A DNA stretch of 64,000 nucleotides from an uncultured Sphingomonadaceae bacterium (GTDB lineage Bacteria; Pseudomonadota; Alphaproteobacteria; Sphingomonadales; Sphingomonadaceae). This document shows positions 52,978 to 61,902 of this stretch, piece by piece; positions within the stretch are counted from its first letter, which is position 1; each line of letters starts with the position of its first letter. The stretch spans positions 1,426,001-1,490,000 of the forward strand of contig CANLUL010000001.1 in assembly GCA_947494305.1 (NCBI GenBank), written 5' to 3'. The position numbers and the translations under genes were made by a program. Under the pieces are notes generated by a model. It searched no databases and was not told the origin of the DNA. It saw only the letters and a program-made list of their open reading frames with translations.

Positions 52978-53047
52978 AGTTCCCTCCCACTCAATAGAAA
53001 GGACATAACTCTCAAGGTTTGAGATTTTGTTAACTATGTTTACGGCA

Positions 53048-53083
53048 ACAAAAAAGGCCGTTGCAATTGCTTGCCACGGCCTT
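53048..53083 (-). terminator. Terminator of the rplQ transcript
   Basis: AAGGCCGT (53054-53061) pairs with ACGGCCTT (53076-53083); on the minus strand TTTTTTGTT follows. Lies 24 bases after the rplQ stop. Confidence 0.85.
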
Positions 53084-53106
53084 CCAATTTTGGTTGCGAA
53101 AGCGGT

Positions 53107-53529
53107 TTACGCTTCCTGAAACTCTTCCACTTCGTTCTGGACTGGACCACTGTCCTGGCCTTTCGCATCGACATCGCGATCAACCAGTTCAATCACAGCC
53201 ATGGCAGCCGCATCACTGTCGCGGAAACCGGCTCTAATGATGCGTGTATAACCGCCACTACGATCGCTGTACCGTGCTGCCAGTACTTCGAACAATTTCT
53301 TTTCCTGAACTTCATCCATCAAACGCGAATGCGCGAGACGACGGTTGGACAGACCACCTTTTTTCGCCAATGTAATCAATTTTTCCAGATACGGGCGCAG
53401 TTCTTTCGCCTTTGGCAACGTGGTTTTGATCTGCTCGTGCTTAATCAGCGCTGCGGACAGGTTTTTCAATAAAGCCTGACGGTGAGCACCGGTCCGCTGC
53501 ATACGGCGGCCCTTCATTCTATGACGCAT
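53107..53529 (-). CDS. rplQ: 50S ribosomal protein L17
   Basis: 140 residues. [34 protein letters not shown] is the L17 N-terminus, with [23 protein letters not shown] following. C-terminal 25 residues are an acidic extension common in alphaproteobacteria. AAAGGAA precedes the ATG. rplQ normally sits directly after rpoA; here an Lrp gene and a PQQ dehydrogenase gene are inserted between them, so it must have its own promoter in the 130-base gap upstream. Confidence 0.97.
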   Translation of the reverse strand: MRHRMKGRRMQRTGAHRQALLKNLSAALIKHEQIKTTLPKAKELRPYLEKLITLAKKGGLSNRRLAHSRLMDEVQEKKLFEVLAARYSDRSGGYTRIIRAGFRDSDAAAMAVIELVDRDVDAKGQDSGPVQNEVEEFQEA

Positions 53530-53659
53530 GGTAATTCCTTTGTTCGTTATGAGGCCGTATTAGGTACCTCGTAGCAGGCGAATCAAGGGCTCGCCATTCA
53601 ACCCAATATTTGCGGTAGTCGCCGCAGAGCGCGCTCCTAATAGCATTTTCGCTAAAAAG

Positions 53660-54130
53660 TCAACTATTGTCTGGCTCATCTATCGGGATCGCAAAACCCG
53701 ACTTTATCGCACGTATAACGACATTGCTGTTCGCCGTGGCGACAAAACTGTTCGACAATATCCTGTTTTGGATGAAATCGTCATACTCCTCCATCGTTCG
53801 CGCGTTATAAATCATAATGTAGTCTGACTGCCCTGTAACAAAATAAAACTGAACAACTCCCGGTTCCTTAGCAATATCATCAATAAACTTTTGTGCCTCG
53901 ATCTTGTTTTCGCCAGTCAGCCCGACCCGAATTATCATCATCAAAGGTCGGCCCAGCGCAGCCGCATCCAGCAACGCCACTTCTCCCTGAATGACTTTGT
54001 CCTTTCGCAATTGAGACAATCGTCGTAATATCGTGGAAGGCGAAGTATTGCAGATATCGGCCAGTTTTTCCGCGCTTTGGCTGGAGTCTTCCTGAATTGC
54101 GCGCAATATTCGTCGATCCAAAGCATCCAT
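53660..54130 (-). CDS. Lrp/AsnC family transcriptional regulator
   Basis: 156 residues from the ATG at 54130 (AAGGAA upstream). DALDRRILRAIQEDSSQSAEKLADICNTSPSTILRRLSQLRKDKVI is the helix-turn-helix, followed by the RAM ligand domain (VVQFYFVTGQSDYIMIYNARTMEEYDDFI). Divergent from the PQQ sugar dehydrogenase, with 118 bases between starts; it likely controls that gene and itself in response to an amino acid or similar ligand. Confidence 0.92.
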   Translation of the reverse strand: MDALDRRILRAIQEDSSQSAEKLADICNTSPSTILRRLSQLRKDKVIQGEVALLDAAALGRPLMMIIRVGLTGENKIEAQKFIDDIAKEPGVVQFYFVTGQSDYIMIYNARTMEEYDDFIQNRILSNSFVATANSNVVIRAIKSGFAIPIDEPDNS

Positions 54131-54248
54131 GATCAATTTCCTTTTTTGGAATCGCGGTGGAATCCACCATAATGTGACGTATTTTGCGCACAACCTGCGT
54201 GAAGGTCAACTAATCTGGGCTCCTTATAAAACAAGAAAGGTGCCTGAA

Positions 54249-55910
54249 ATGAGACTTGAAATTCAATTGATGCTGATCCTTAGTGGTATTTCAATTCCGT
54301 TCCCAACCTTGGCCCAATCCGAGCGTGAAGAAGCGGTTGCCATCGATCAGATCGAAATTCCATCGAACGAAAGCCTATCGCTGGAACAAATTGGTGCTCC
54401 TCTGGCAAGACCATGGTCATTGGCATTTCTACCCGATGGCCGCATGGTGGTTACCGAAAAGCATGGCGGCATTCGCTTGATATCGCCAGATGGTAAGACA
54501 AGTGCTCCGCTTAAGGGAGAGCCACCTAATATTTTTCGCAAAAGCGACAGCGGCCTTTTGGACATTGTTCTTGATCCTGATTTTGCCGCTAACAACATAG
54601 TATATATTGCTTTTGCCGAAGGCGACGAGGCAGCAAATCGAACAGCAATATGGAAAGCCCGTTTAGACAAGACTGGCCTAGAAGAAGGCCGTGTCATCTT
54701 TCGAGTTAACGAACCTAAAAAGGGCCCTAGCCATCCCGGCGGGAGGATGCTTTTTTTACCCGACAATACGTTGCTGCTCAGCATAGGGGATGGATACGAT
54801 CTGGCTGAAAAGGCACAAGATAATGCAAGCCATTTGGGCAAAATCCTGCGATTGACTAGAGATGGCTCTCCTGCACCGGATAACCCTTTCATTCGTCGAC
54901 CCGGATTTGCGCCTGAAATATTCACATTGGGCCACCGAAACATTCAGGGACTTGCATATGATCAGAACACCGACACTATCTGGTCGCACGAACATGGCCC
55001 TCGTGGCGGCGATGAAGTGAATCAAGTGCAAGCCGGTCAAAACTATGCCTGGCCTAGAGCTACATTTGGCATAGACTATGATGGCACCATTGTTTCCGAA
55101 CGAAACCATGAGCAAGGAATGGGTCGTCCGCATTTTTTTTGGTCACCCTCTATAGCGCCTTCGGGGCTCGCAATATATCGGGGAGACAAGTTTCCAAATT
55201 GGGATGGCCATTTTCTGGTGGGCGGTCTGGCAAATCGTGCACTCATCCAACTTGAAATTGGGCGACAAACCGGATTGCTTGTTGAACGCGGAAGATGGCT
55301 ACAGGGATTGAAGGCACGTATCCGGGATGTCCGCGTATCGCCCGATGGGCAGATATATCTGCTGACAGACGAGGATAAAGGACGACTTCTTCGTGTCATT
55401 CCCGAAGCGGAGAAAGACACCGTATCGTTGAACAACAGCCTAAGGCCGCTTGGTTTTTTAATTGGCCAATGGACCGGCGAAACTGTTCTTACACGAGCAG
55501 ATAACACAAATCAGCCGCCAAGCCGCTCCTCGGCCAGAACGCATTGTGCACCGAAACTCCAGGGTAGCTACATCGTCTGCAAAACTCGCTTCACCAACGA
55601 CAACGGAAAATTTCGATCTATCGAGATGCATGTCCATGCAAAGGCAGATGGTGAAAGCTATGATGCACTTGTTTTTAACAGCAATTCACCAATCCAATCA
55701 CCATTTTCACTGAACAGCGGACAAAAGGATGGAGTGTTTACCGGTTACATGTCTGCAACCGTCAACGATCAGCCAGCGCGTGAACGCATTACCATTAAGC
55801 CGTCGCAAGATGGAGCGGAAATAGAATACATCGAATCCTATCAGTATGATACGGATCGAGAAGATAAATGGACGGAAACCTTCAACTGGCAATGGAAAAA
55901 GGTAAGATAA
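54249..55910 (+). CDS. PQQ-dependent sugar dehydrogenase with an extra C-terminal domain
   Basis: About 553 residues from the ATG at 54249 (AAAGG upstream). Signal peptide MRLEIQLMLILSGISIPFPTLA. The first ~375 residues of the mature protein are the six-bladed soluble aldose dehydrogenase fold: LARPWSLAFLPDGRMVVTEKHGGIRLI, GLLDIVLDPDF, LGHRNIQGLAYDQ, EHGPRGGDEVN. From ~400 onward a separate lipocalin-like domain (LIGQWTGETVLTRAD, CAPKLQGSYIVC, W-x-E-TFNWQWKKVR) resembles DUF1579-type proteins. The fusion is uncommon. Periplasmic. Ends at a bidirectional terminator shared with rpoA. Confidence 0.87.
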   Translation: MRLEIQLMLILSGISIPFPTLAQSEREEAVAIDQIEIPSNESLSLEQIGAPLARPWSLAFLPDGRMVVTEKHGGIRLISPDGKTSAPLKGEPPNIFRKSDSGLLDIVLDPDFAANNIVYIAFAEGDEAANRTAIWKARLDKTGLEEGRVIFRVNEPKKGPSHPGGRMLFLPDNTLLLSIGDGYDLAEKAQDNASHLGKILRLTRDGSPAPDNPFIRRPGFAPEIFTLGHRNIQGLAYDQNTDTIWSHEHGPRGGDEVNQVQAGQNYAWPRATFGIDYDGTIVSERNHEQGMGRPHFFWSPSIAPSGLAIYRGDKFPNWDGHFLVGGLANRALIQLEIGRQTGLLVERGRWLQGLKARIRDVRVSPDGQIYLLTDEDKGRLLRVIPEAEKDTVSLNNSLRPLGFLIGQWTGETVLTRADNTNQPPSRSSARTHCAPKLQGSYIVCKTRFTNDNGKFRSIEMHVHAKADGESYDALVFNSNSPIQSPFSLNSGQKDGVFTGYMSATVNDQPARERITIKPSQDGAEIEYIESYQYDTDREDKWTETFNWQWKKVR

Positions 55911-55922
55911 GATAGGCGGATA

Positions 55923-55956
55923 AAAAAAAGGCCGCTCGATTGAGCGGCCTTTTTTT
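55923..55956. terminator. Bidirectional terminator between the sugar dehydrogenase and rpoA
   Basis: A7-GGCCGCTC-GATT-GAGCGGCC-T7: an 8-bp GC stem extended by seven A-T pairs with T tracts in both directions. Serves both converging transcripts. Confidence 0.92.
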
Positions 55957-55974
55957 GCGAAGATGACTTTGTTG

Positions 55975-57033
55975 TTAGCCCAGCAGTTCCTGCTCAAGCT
56001 TCTTGGCCATCTCTTCGATATTTTCGGGCGGCCATCCTGGAATGTCCATGCCAAGACGCAGACCCATCGAGGACAGCACTTCTTTGATTTCATTCAAAGA
56101 CTTACGGCCAAAGTTCGGGGTGCGTAGCATCTCTGCTTCGGTCTTTTGCACGAGATCGCCAATATAGATGATATTGTCGTTCTTGAGGCAGTTTGCCGAG
56201 CGTACAGAAAGTTCCAATTCGTCCACCTTCTTGAGAAGATAGCGATTGAGCTGGTTCGCATCGCTTTCGGCCTGGCTCTGTTGGGCAGCAACACCGATTG
56301 GCGAAGACACTGCGTCGAGTGCTTCTTCGAAATGTACGAACAACTGCAACTGGTCCTGAAGAATGCGGGCTGCATAAGCAATCGCATCTTCCGGTGTCAC
56401 GGTTCCGTCGGTCTCGATGGTGAGATTCAGCTTGTCAAAGTCGAGCTCTTGACCAACACGTGCATTGTCAATCTTGTAAGATACCTGACGGATTGGCGAA
56501 TAGAGCGAGTCAACCGGGATCAAACCGATCGGCGCATCGGCCGGACGGTTCGCAACCGCAGGAACGTAGCCTTTGCCAACATTCACGGTCAGTTCCATGT
56601 TGAGTGAAGCGCCTTCATCAAGGTGACAGATAACCAGATCCGGATTCATGATCTCCAGGTCGCCGGTCACTGCAATATCACCCGCTTTCACCTGAGCCGG
56701 GCCCGTGACAGAAAGCTGCAAACGCTTGGCTTCTTCGCTTTCCATTTTCAAAGCAATCTGCTTCACGTTCAAAACGATGTCAGTCACGTCTTCGCGAACG
56801 CCTGGTAGCGACGAAAATTCATGCAATGCATTTTCAATTTTGATCGAGGTAACTGCAGCACCCTGAAGCGAAGATAGAAGCACGCGGCGCAACGCGTTAC
56901 CCATGGTAAGACCAAAGCCGCGTTCGAGAGGTTCAGCAACAAATGTAGCTTTGCGCTTGGGGTCTCCGCCGGGTTTGATATCGAGTACGTTGGGCTTCTT
57001 CAGTTCTTGCCAGTTCTTCATATTGACAGTCAT
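55975..57033 (-). CDS. rpoA: DNA-directed RNA polymerase subunit alpha
   Basis: 352 residues from the ATG at 57033 ([22 protein letters not shown] upstream); the ORF track adds seven residues. N-terminal assembly domain [22 protein letters not shown] equivalent ([16 protein letters not shown]) and the C-terminal domain with [22 protein letters not shown] and [17 protein letters not shown]. In most alphaproteobacteria rplQ follows at once; here the transcript ends at the hairpin 18 bases downstream. Confidence 0.98.
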   Translation of the reverse strand: MTVNMKNWQELKKPNVLDIKPGGDPKRKATFVAEPLERGFGLTMGNALRRVLLSSLQGAAVTSIKIENALHEFSSLPGVREDVTDIVLNVKQIALKMESEEAKRLQLSVTGPAQVKAGDIAVTGDLEIMNPDLVICHLDEGASLNMELTVNVGKGYVPAVANRPADAPIGLIPVDSLYSPIRQVSYKIDNARVGQELDFDKLNLTIETDGTVTPEDAIAYAARILQDQLQLFVHFEEALDAVSSPIGVAAQQSQAESDANQLNRYLLKKVDELELSVRSANCLKNDNIIYIGDLVQKTEAEMLRTPNFGRKSLNEIKEVLSSMGLRLGMDIPGWPPENIEEMAKKLEQELLG

Positions 57034-57136
57034 GGACTTCCCCTGTGGTTTCAAAGAGCGGGTTTGGACGTCGTTACCGCTCTGAATTTAAAAAAGTGAG
57101 ATTGGCCAGCCAGCCCCTCTCAAAACTCGAGCGATG

Positions 57137-57526
57137 TTAGACCCGGCGTCTTTTGGACGGACGGACACCATTATGCGGGATCGGCGTAACATCACGGATC
57201 GATGTGATAGTGAAACCGACTGCCTGAAGTGCACGAAGCGCTGATTCACGGCCTGAGCCGGGTCCCTTCACTTCCACTTCCAAAGTACGCACACCGTGGT
57301 CTGCCGCTTTTTTGCCGGCATCTTCCGCTGCAACCTGCGCCGCATAAGGCGTAGATTTACGGGAGCCTTTAAAGCCCATCATACCAGCAGAAGACCAGCT
57401 TATCGCATTGCCTTGTGCATCGGTGATGGTGACCATCGTGTTGTTAAATGTGGCGTTGACGTGCGCTACGCCTGCCGAAATATTCTTACGTGCGCTCTTT
57501 TTCACACGTTGTGGTTCGCGAGCCAT
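57137..57526 (-). CDS. rpsK: 30S ribosomal protein S11
   Basis: 129 residues; [30 protein letters not shown] and the C-terminal [18 protein letters not shown] are diagnostic. TAGGA precedes the ATG. Between rpsM and rpoA as usual; about 100 bases separate it from rpoA. Confidence 0.98.
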   Translation of the reverse strand: MAREPQRVKKSARKNISAGVAHVNATFNNTMVTITDAQGNAISWSSAGMMGFKGSRKSTPYAAQVAAEDAGKKAADHGVRTLEVEVKGPGSGRESALRALQAVGFTITSIRDVTPIPHNGVRPSKRRRV

Positions 57527-57574
57527 TTGAAATTCCTACCTAATATCCTGAAAGATAACTGTGCTAAACAGCTC

Positions 57575-57943
57575 TTATTTTTTCTTCCCAGCAATTGCCT
57601 TCGGTTTACCTTTGCGGGTGCGTGCATTGGTGTGCGTACGCTGTCCGCGAACCGGAAGGCCTTTACGATGGCGAAGACCGCGATAACAGGCGAGATCCAT
57701 CAAACGCTTGATGTTCATCGCGGTTTCACGCCGCAAGTCACCTTCAACCGTATGATCCGCGTCAATGGTTTCGCGAATTTGCAAAACTTCCTGATCGGTC
57801 AAATCCTGTACCCGGGTAGCCGGATCGAGTTTCAGTTTTTCAACAATTTCGACCGCTTTCGTGCGTCCGATACCGTGAATGTAGGTAAGCGCAATGATAA
57901 CGCGCTTGTTTGTTGGGATATTTACCCCGGCAATACGTGCCAA
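57575..57943 (-). CDS. rpsM: 30S ribosomal protein S13, TTG start
   Basis: 122 residues; [25 protein letters not shown] and [25 protein letters not shown] are diagnostic. The initiation codon is TTG (57941-57943), with GGAG seven bases upstream; no ATG or GTG is available nearby. Adk normally precedes it; here a 4-kb region intervenes, so it needs its own promoter within 57944-58200. Confidence 0.95.
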   Translation of the reverse strand: MARIAGVNIPTNKRVIIALTYIHGIGRTKAVEIVEKLKLDPATRVQDLTDQEVLQIRETIDADHTVEGDLRRETAMNIKRLMDLACYRGLRHRKGLPVRGQRTHTNARTRKGKPKAIAGKKK

Positions 57944-58706
57944 TATATTTCTCCATGCTCCACAGAGACCGATTCGTTACGGGCTCTATCTCATCGCTAA
58001 GTCGTTAAAAACAAACCCAAAACGCACAAAACCAGCGCGCACCAAAATGGGTGTTGCCGGTTTAAATCGGTTTCGAATAAAGGGTATTTAGGGCGAGTCT
58101 GTTGGACTGTCAATAGCGGCTTGGCGCAGAATTGCGGGGGTTAGCCGTGATCTTGAACGTCGATGATTTTACACCAAAATAGCTGAACGTCAAAACCTCG
58201 TTTACCTTGGTCCGATATACCAGCTGCATGTCGGAATTACAGCGTTCCGAGACCAATCGCCGGGTTGTGCGTCAAATTTGGTTGCTTTGCAGCATTATGA
58301 TGCTTGCCTTTTCTACAGATGGAGCCAGTTTCAACTACAATCCGGTAGATGGCGGCGATGGCACAGACCCGGCAGTGAACCATGTGCGGATATCTCCAGA
58401 TGGATTTATGGCGCCCGATACCGGAACCCGAGCGACCTTATTCACCCTTCGCTTCAGAGGAAAGATTGAATATTACTCTCTCAGTGGCCGCTATGGGCGA
58501 AAAAGCGGACATTAGGAATATCAAATCAGTCTGTCAGCAAACGACCCAATTGCGGTCGTTACGCTCGTAACCGACGGATACCAAAAGCCGATACTTTGTT
58601 AAACGGATCGGGCGCACAGAGCTTCTAACCAACTTCGTTTCGCTAGCGGTTGAAAGGGGCAAGATGACCGCTATACTATCGCAGATATATTCAGGGGCAA
58701 TGCGTC
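57944..58706. other. 763-base gap before the trypsin-like gene
   Basis: Holds the leader of rpsM (minus strand) and, from about 58480, short GC-skewed words such as GGGCGAAAAGCGGACATTAG and GGTCGTTACGCTCGTAACCGAC that look like remnants of a dispersed intergenic element. The 58207-58515 frame starts with TTG or a weak ATG (58228) and has no known domain; I do not count it as a gene. Confidence 0.5.
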
Positions 58707-59543
58707 ATGACAAACGGCAGAATATCTGACCAATTGCGTTATATGACTGTACGCATTCTCACCTCATCAAATCAAACGACGGATTGGACCGGAGCAGGGA
58801 CCGGGTTTTTATACTATTTCACGAAAGATGAAAAAACAGCACCGTTGCTTGTGACGAACAAGCACGTCGTCGACGGCGCTGCCATAATCGGACTAAATTT
58901 TCATGTTACTTCCGACAATAACGAAACACCGCTGCCTGGTTCTGGCCGGCTAATTTCATTTGCTGCGAACCAAGTCCCAATTGTTCATCATCCCGATCCA
59001 AATGTTGATTTGGCGGCAATCGCGATTGCACCGATTCACGAACACGCTATCAACAAAGAAGGCTGGCAGCCGTTCATCAAATGCCTCGATAAAACACATC
59101 TACCCACAGCGCAAATGATGGCCGACTTTGGTTCTTTAGAAGACATTGTGATGGTTGGTTATCCGACCGGCATAGTGGACGCGGTCAACAATTTTCCGAT
59201 TGTTCGTAGGGGCATTACGTCGACGCCATACATGGCAGATTACCAAGGTAAGCAGGAATTTCTCGCCGACATTCCTGTCTATGGGGGATCATCCGGCTCA
59301 CCGATTTTCGTAATAAATGAAGGTTCGTACTCCACGGCCAACGCGCTGGTAATGGGAACTCGATTCGCGTTGATCGGTGTTCTTTACGCTGGACATACCG
59401 AAACAATAAAAGGGCAAATTGTAGCAGAACCTGTTCCAACAAACCTCACGCCGGTCGCCAAGGTTACGCACATAATAAACTTGGGATTGTGTATCAAAAG
59501 CGCGTTGATCGAAGACCTTGCAGCTCAAATTCCGGGTTGGTGA
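58707..59543 (+). CDS. Trypsin-like serine protease, no signal peptide
   Basis: 278 residues. Catalytic triad by motif: His in LVTNKHVVDG (~residue 53), Asp in PNVDLAAIAI, Ser in VYGGSSGSPIFV (~195). The S1-type fold is confirmed by the GYPTG segment. The N-terminus (MTNGRISDQLRYMTVRIL) is not a signal peptide, so the enzyme is expected in the cytoplasm. It is the only plus-strand gene in the ribosomal block. ATG is preceded by a weak GGGG. Stand-alone cytosolic trypsin-fold proteins of this style are seen in accessory and defence settings; role unknown. Confidence 0.85.
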   Translation: MTNGRISDQLRYMTVRILTSSNQTTDWTGAGTGFLYYFTKDEKTAPLLVTNKHVVDGAAIIGLNFHVTSDNNETPLPGSGRLISFAANQVPIVHHPDPNVDLAAIAIAPIHEHAINKEGWQPFIKCLDKTHLPTAQMMADFGSLEDIVMVGYPTGIVDAVNNFPIVRRGITSTPYMADYQGKQEFLADIPVYGGSSGSPIFVINEGSYSTANALVMGTRFALIGVLYAGHTETIKGQIVAEPVPTNLTPVAKVTHIINLGLCIKSALIEDLAAQIPGW

Positions 59544-59739
59544 TTGTCCAAATCAAAGATGATGCTTGATCGGCCCTTGCGGCGAGTTGACGCAAACGAG
59601 ACTCTGGCAGCTATTGCATCTTTCAGGAATAGAAGTGGTCATTCCGCTTCCACCCCCAGAAACCGCCGTTCTGTCGAGTGAGCGCTAGTGTCGGCTTTCG
59701 GGCAATTACAGACCCGCCAGTCGATAGTACATTTAAAAG

Positions 59740-59766
59740 AAAGGCCAGGAAAACTCCCTGGCCTTT
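59740..59766. terminator. Bidirectional terminator of gdhA and the protease gene
   Basis: AAAGGCCAGG-AAAACTC-CCTGGCCTTT followed by TTTTA on the plus strand and TCTTTTA on the minus strand. A 10-bp perfect stem. Confidence 0.85.
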
Positions 59767-59791
59767 TTTACGTTGAGATCCCGGCTAGAGG

Positions 59792-61147
59792 TTAGACGAC
59801 GCCGTACGCCAGCATCGCATCGGCGACTTTTTTGAAGCCCGCGATATTCGCACCCTTCACATAGTCGACATAGCCATCGCCCTGATCGCCATATTCAACA
59901 CATTTGCCGTGGATGCCTTCCATCAGTTCGGTCAGCATTTCGCCAAGACGCTCATGGTTCCAGCTGATCCGTTCTGCGTTTTGGCTCATTTCGAGACCAG
60001 AAACCGCAACACCGCCAGCATTGGCCGCCTTACCCGGTCCGTACATGATTTTCGCATCATGGAACACATGGACACCTTCTAGGGTCGTGGGCATGTTTGC
60101 GCCTTCGGATACAGCTTGAACGCCATTGTCTACCAACGCCTTGGCTTCGGCTTCGTTCAACTCGTTCTGTGTCGCACAGGGCAGAGCTAGATCGCAAGCG
60201 ACGCTCCATGGGCGATCACCTTCGATATAACTCGCACCGCTAAACTCATCGGCATATTCACTGATCCTACCGCGGCGATTATTTTTGAGATCCTTGACCC
60301 AATCTATCTTCTCTTGGTTGATGCCATCAGGATCGTGGATGAAGCCGCCGCTATCAGACAGAGTCAGGACTTTACCGCCCTGCTTGGTGATTTGTTCGGC
60401 GGCATGAGTAGCCACATTACCCGAACCGGAAATAACGGCGGTTTTCCCTTCAATCGCTTCGCCTTTATGTTTGAGCATATTTTCCATGAAATAGACTGCG
60501 CCGTAACCGGTCGCTTCTGGCCGCATTTGCGAGCCACCATATTCCATACCTTTGCCGGTAAGCACGCCTTCCCAGCGATTGGTGATGCGCTTATACTGAC
60601 CAAACATATAGCCAATCTCACGACCACCCACGCCAATATCGCCTGCAGGCACATCAGTATCCGGGCCAATATGCCGATAGAGTTCGGTCATGAATGACTG
60701 GCAAAAGCGCATGACTTCTGCATCCGACTTACCCTTAGGGTTGAAGTTCGCCCCGCCTTTACCGCCGCCCATCGGAAGACCGGTTAGAGAGTTTTTGAAT
60801 GTCTGTTCAAAAGCCAGGAATTTCAATACGCTTTCGGTAACACTGGGGTGAAAACGAATGCCACCTTTATAGGGGCCAATTGCGTTGTTATTTTGAATTC
60901 GATAGCCACGTTGTACACGGATATTGTGATTATCATCTTCCCAACAAACGCGGAATGAAACGACGCGATCCGGCTCCGCAATACGGCGCAAAATCTGAGC
61001 GCTGTGATATTCTTCCTTGTCGTCGATAAAGGCGTAAATATCTTGCGCAACTTCTTGCACAGCCTGAACAAACTCAGGTTGTCCTGGATTACGCTTCTTC
61101 ACGCCTGCCATAAATGTGTCTAAGTCTACATGATCGGAAACAGCCAT
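59792..61147 (-). CDS. gdhA: NADP-specific glutamate dehydrogenase
   Basis: 451 residues. Substrate and catalytic blocks PYKGGIRFHPSVTESVLKFLAFEQ, LPMGGGKGGANFNPKGKSD (catalytic Lys), VPAGDIGVGGREIGYM, and the Rossmann motif ISGSGNVATHAAEQ with S after the glycines, typical of the NADP-type hexameric enzyme. Makes glutamate from 2-oxoglutarate and ammonium. GGGTAGGG precedes the ATG. Unusual location inside the spc/alpha ribosomal block. Confidence 0.95.
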   Translation of the reverse strand: MAVSDHVDLDTFMAGVKKRNPGQPEFVQAVQEVAQDIYAFIDDKEEYHSAQILRRIAEPDRVVSFRVCWEDDNHNIRVQRGYRIQNNNAIGPYKGGIRFHPSVTESVLKFLAFEQTFKNSLTGLPMGGGKGGANFNPKGKSDAEVMRFCQSFMTELYRHIGPDTDVPAGDIGVGGREIGYMFGQYKRITNRWEGVLTGKGMEYGGSQMRPEATGYGAVYFMENMLKHKGEAIEGKTAVISGSGNVATHAAEQITKQGGKVLTLSDSGGFIHDPDGINQEKIDWVKDLKNNRRGRISEYADEFSGASYIEGDRPWSVACDLALPCATQNELNEAEAKALVDNGVQAVSEGANMPTTLEGVHVFHDAKIMYGPGKAANAGGVAVSGLEMSQNAERISWNHERLGEMLTELMEGIHGKCVEYGDQGDGYVDYVKGANIAGFKKVADAMLAYGVV

Positions 61148-61277
61148 CGCCCTACCCCTTCGAGTGAAATGTTTGCGCGCCCGAAATTTGGTAACGACTT
61201 CCTCGAATCGTTATCAATTGCCGTTGACAATAGAAGCAATTGGTAGCGAAGGTAAAGCCTTGATATTCAGACGAATA

Positions 61278-61877
61278 TCAGTTTGCGCTTTCTTCCTCTG
61301 CTACGGTTTCATCGGGCGTCTCTTCTGTGGCTTCTTCCACTTTGAACAAACCAGCGAGCCGGGTTAGCTGTTCACCAATAACACCATCAACAGCGGGCGC
61401 AATTTCAGCCACTGGAAATTCCATGTAGCCGCCTATTTTATAGGTAAAGCGTATTGCTGTCTCTCCATCCTGTGGTTGCATCTGCATGGTCAACGTACCG
61501 ACCACGGCCTCTCCCTGCAGCGGCCCAAGCCCACCGGACATACGCAGCATCTTGTTCTTCTGCGCATAGATGACGCGCATATGCTGCACACTACCATCCG
61601 AAGATTTGATATTGTCTTCACCGGTAGTCCGGATCAATTCACAAAAACATCCGCCCGCTTGCGGAACCAGGTAGAAATTTTCGCCCTTCCCGGTCCAGCT
61701 ATGATCCGGATTCCAGTAACGGGAGGGCACGATCATGGCTTTCCATACATCTTCAGCAGATGCGCTCACCTTAGTCTGGTGACGAACGGTGAAACCATTG
61801 TCAGCGGTATTGGTGACTTCTGCCTGAAGCGGAGCCGCAGTGACCAGCACCGCCAATAAGATTGCTTTCTTGATCAC
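61278..61877 (-). CDS. Exported SRPBCC (START-like) domain protein
   Basis: 199 residues; start codon GTG with GGGAGGT upstream. MIKKAILLAVLVTAAPLQA is a signal peptide. The SRPBCC pattern is visible: VRHQTKVSASAEDVWKAMI, W...P..YWNPDHSWTG, and VGTLTMQMQPQDGETAIRFTYKIGGYM. The tail is acidic (EEATEETPDETVAEEESAN). A hydrophobic ligand-binding role is suspected, unproven. Twenty-five bases after adk, so probably cotranscribed. Confidence 0.85.
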   Translation of the reverse strand: MIKKAILLAVLVTAAPLQAEVTNTADNGFTVRHQTKVSASAEDVWKAMIVPSRYWNPDHSWTGKGENFYLVPQAGGCFCELIRTTGEDNIKSSDGSVQHMRVIYAQKNKMLRMSGGLGPLQGEAVVGTLTMQMQPQDGETAIRFTYKIGGYMEFPVAEIAPAVDGVIGEQLTRLAGLFKVEEATEETPDETVAEEESAN

Positions 61878-61902
61878 CGAGACCTCCCCATCAAATAGTC
61901 AA

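Noticed and set aside
58207-58515. 102-residue ORF upstream of the trypsin-like gene
   Set aside because: Starts at TTG or a weak ATG, no ribosome-binding site, no domain, and overlaps what looks like repeat-derived sequence.
58707-61877. Reading the trypsin-like gene with gdhA and SRPBCC as an anti-phage system
   Set aside because: The neighbours are housekeeping or unrelated and on the other strand; no sensor, nucleotide cyclase or toxin gene is adjacent.
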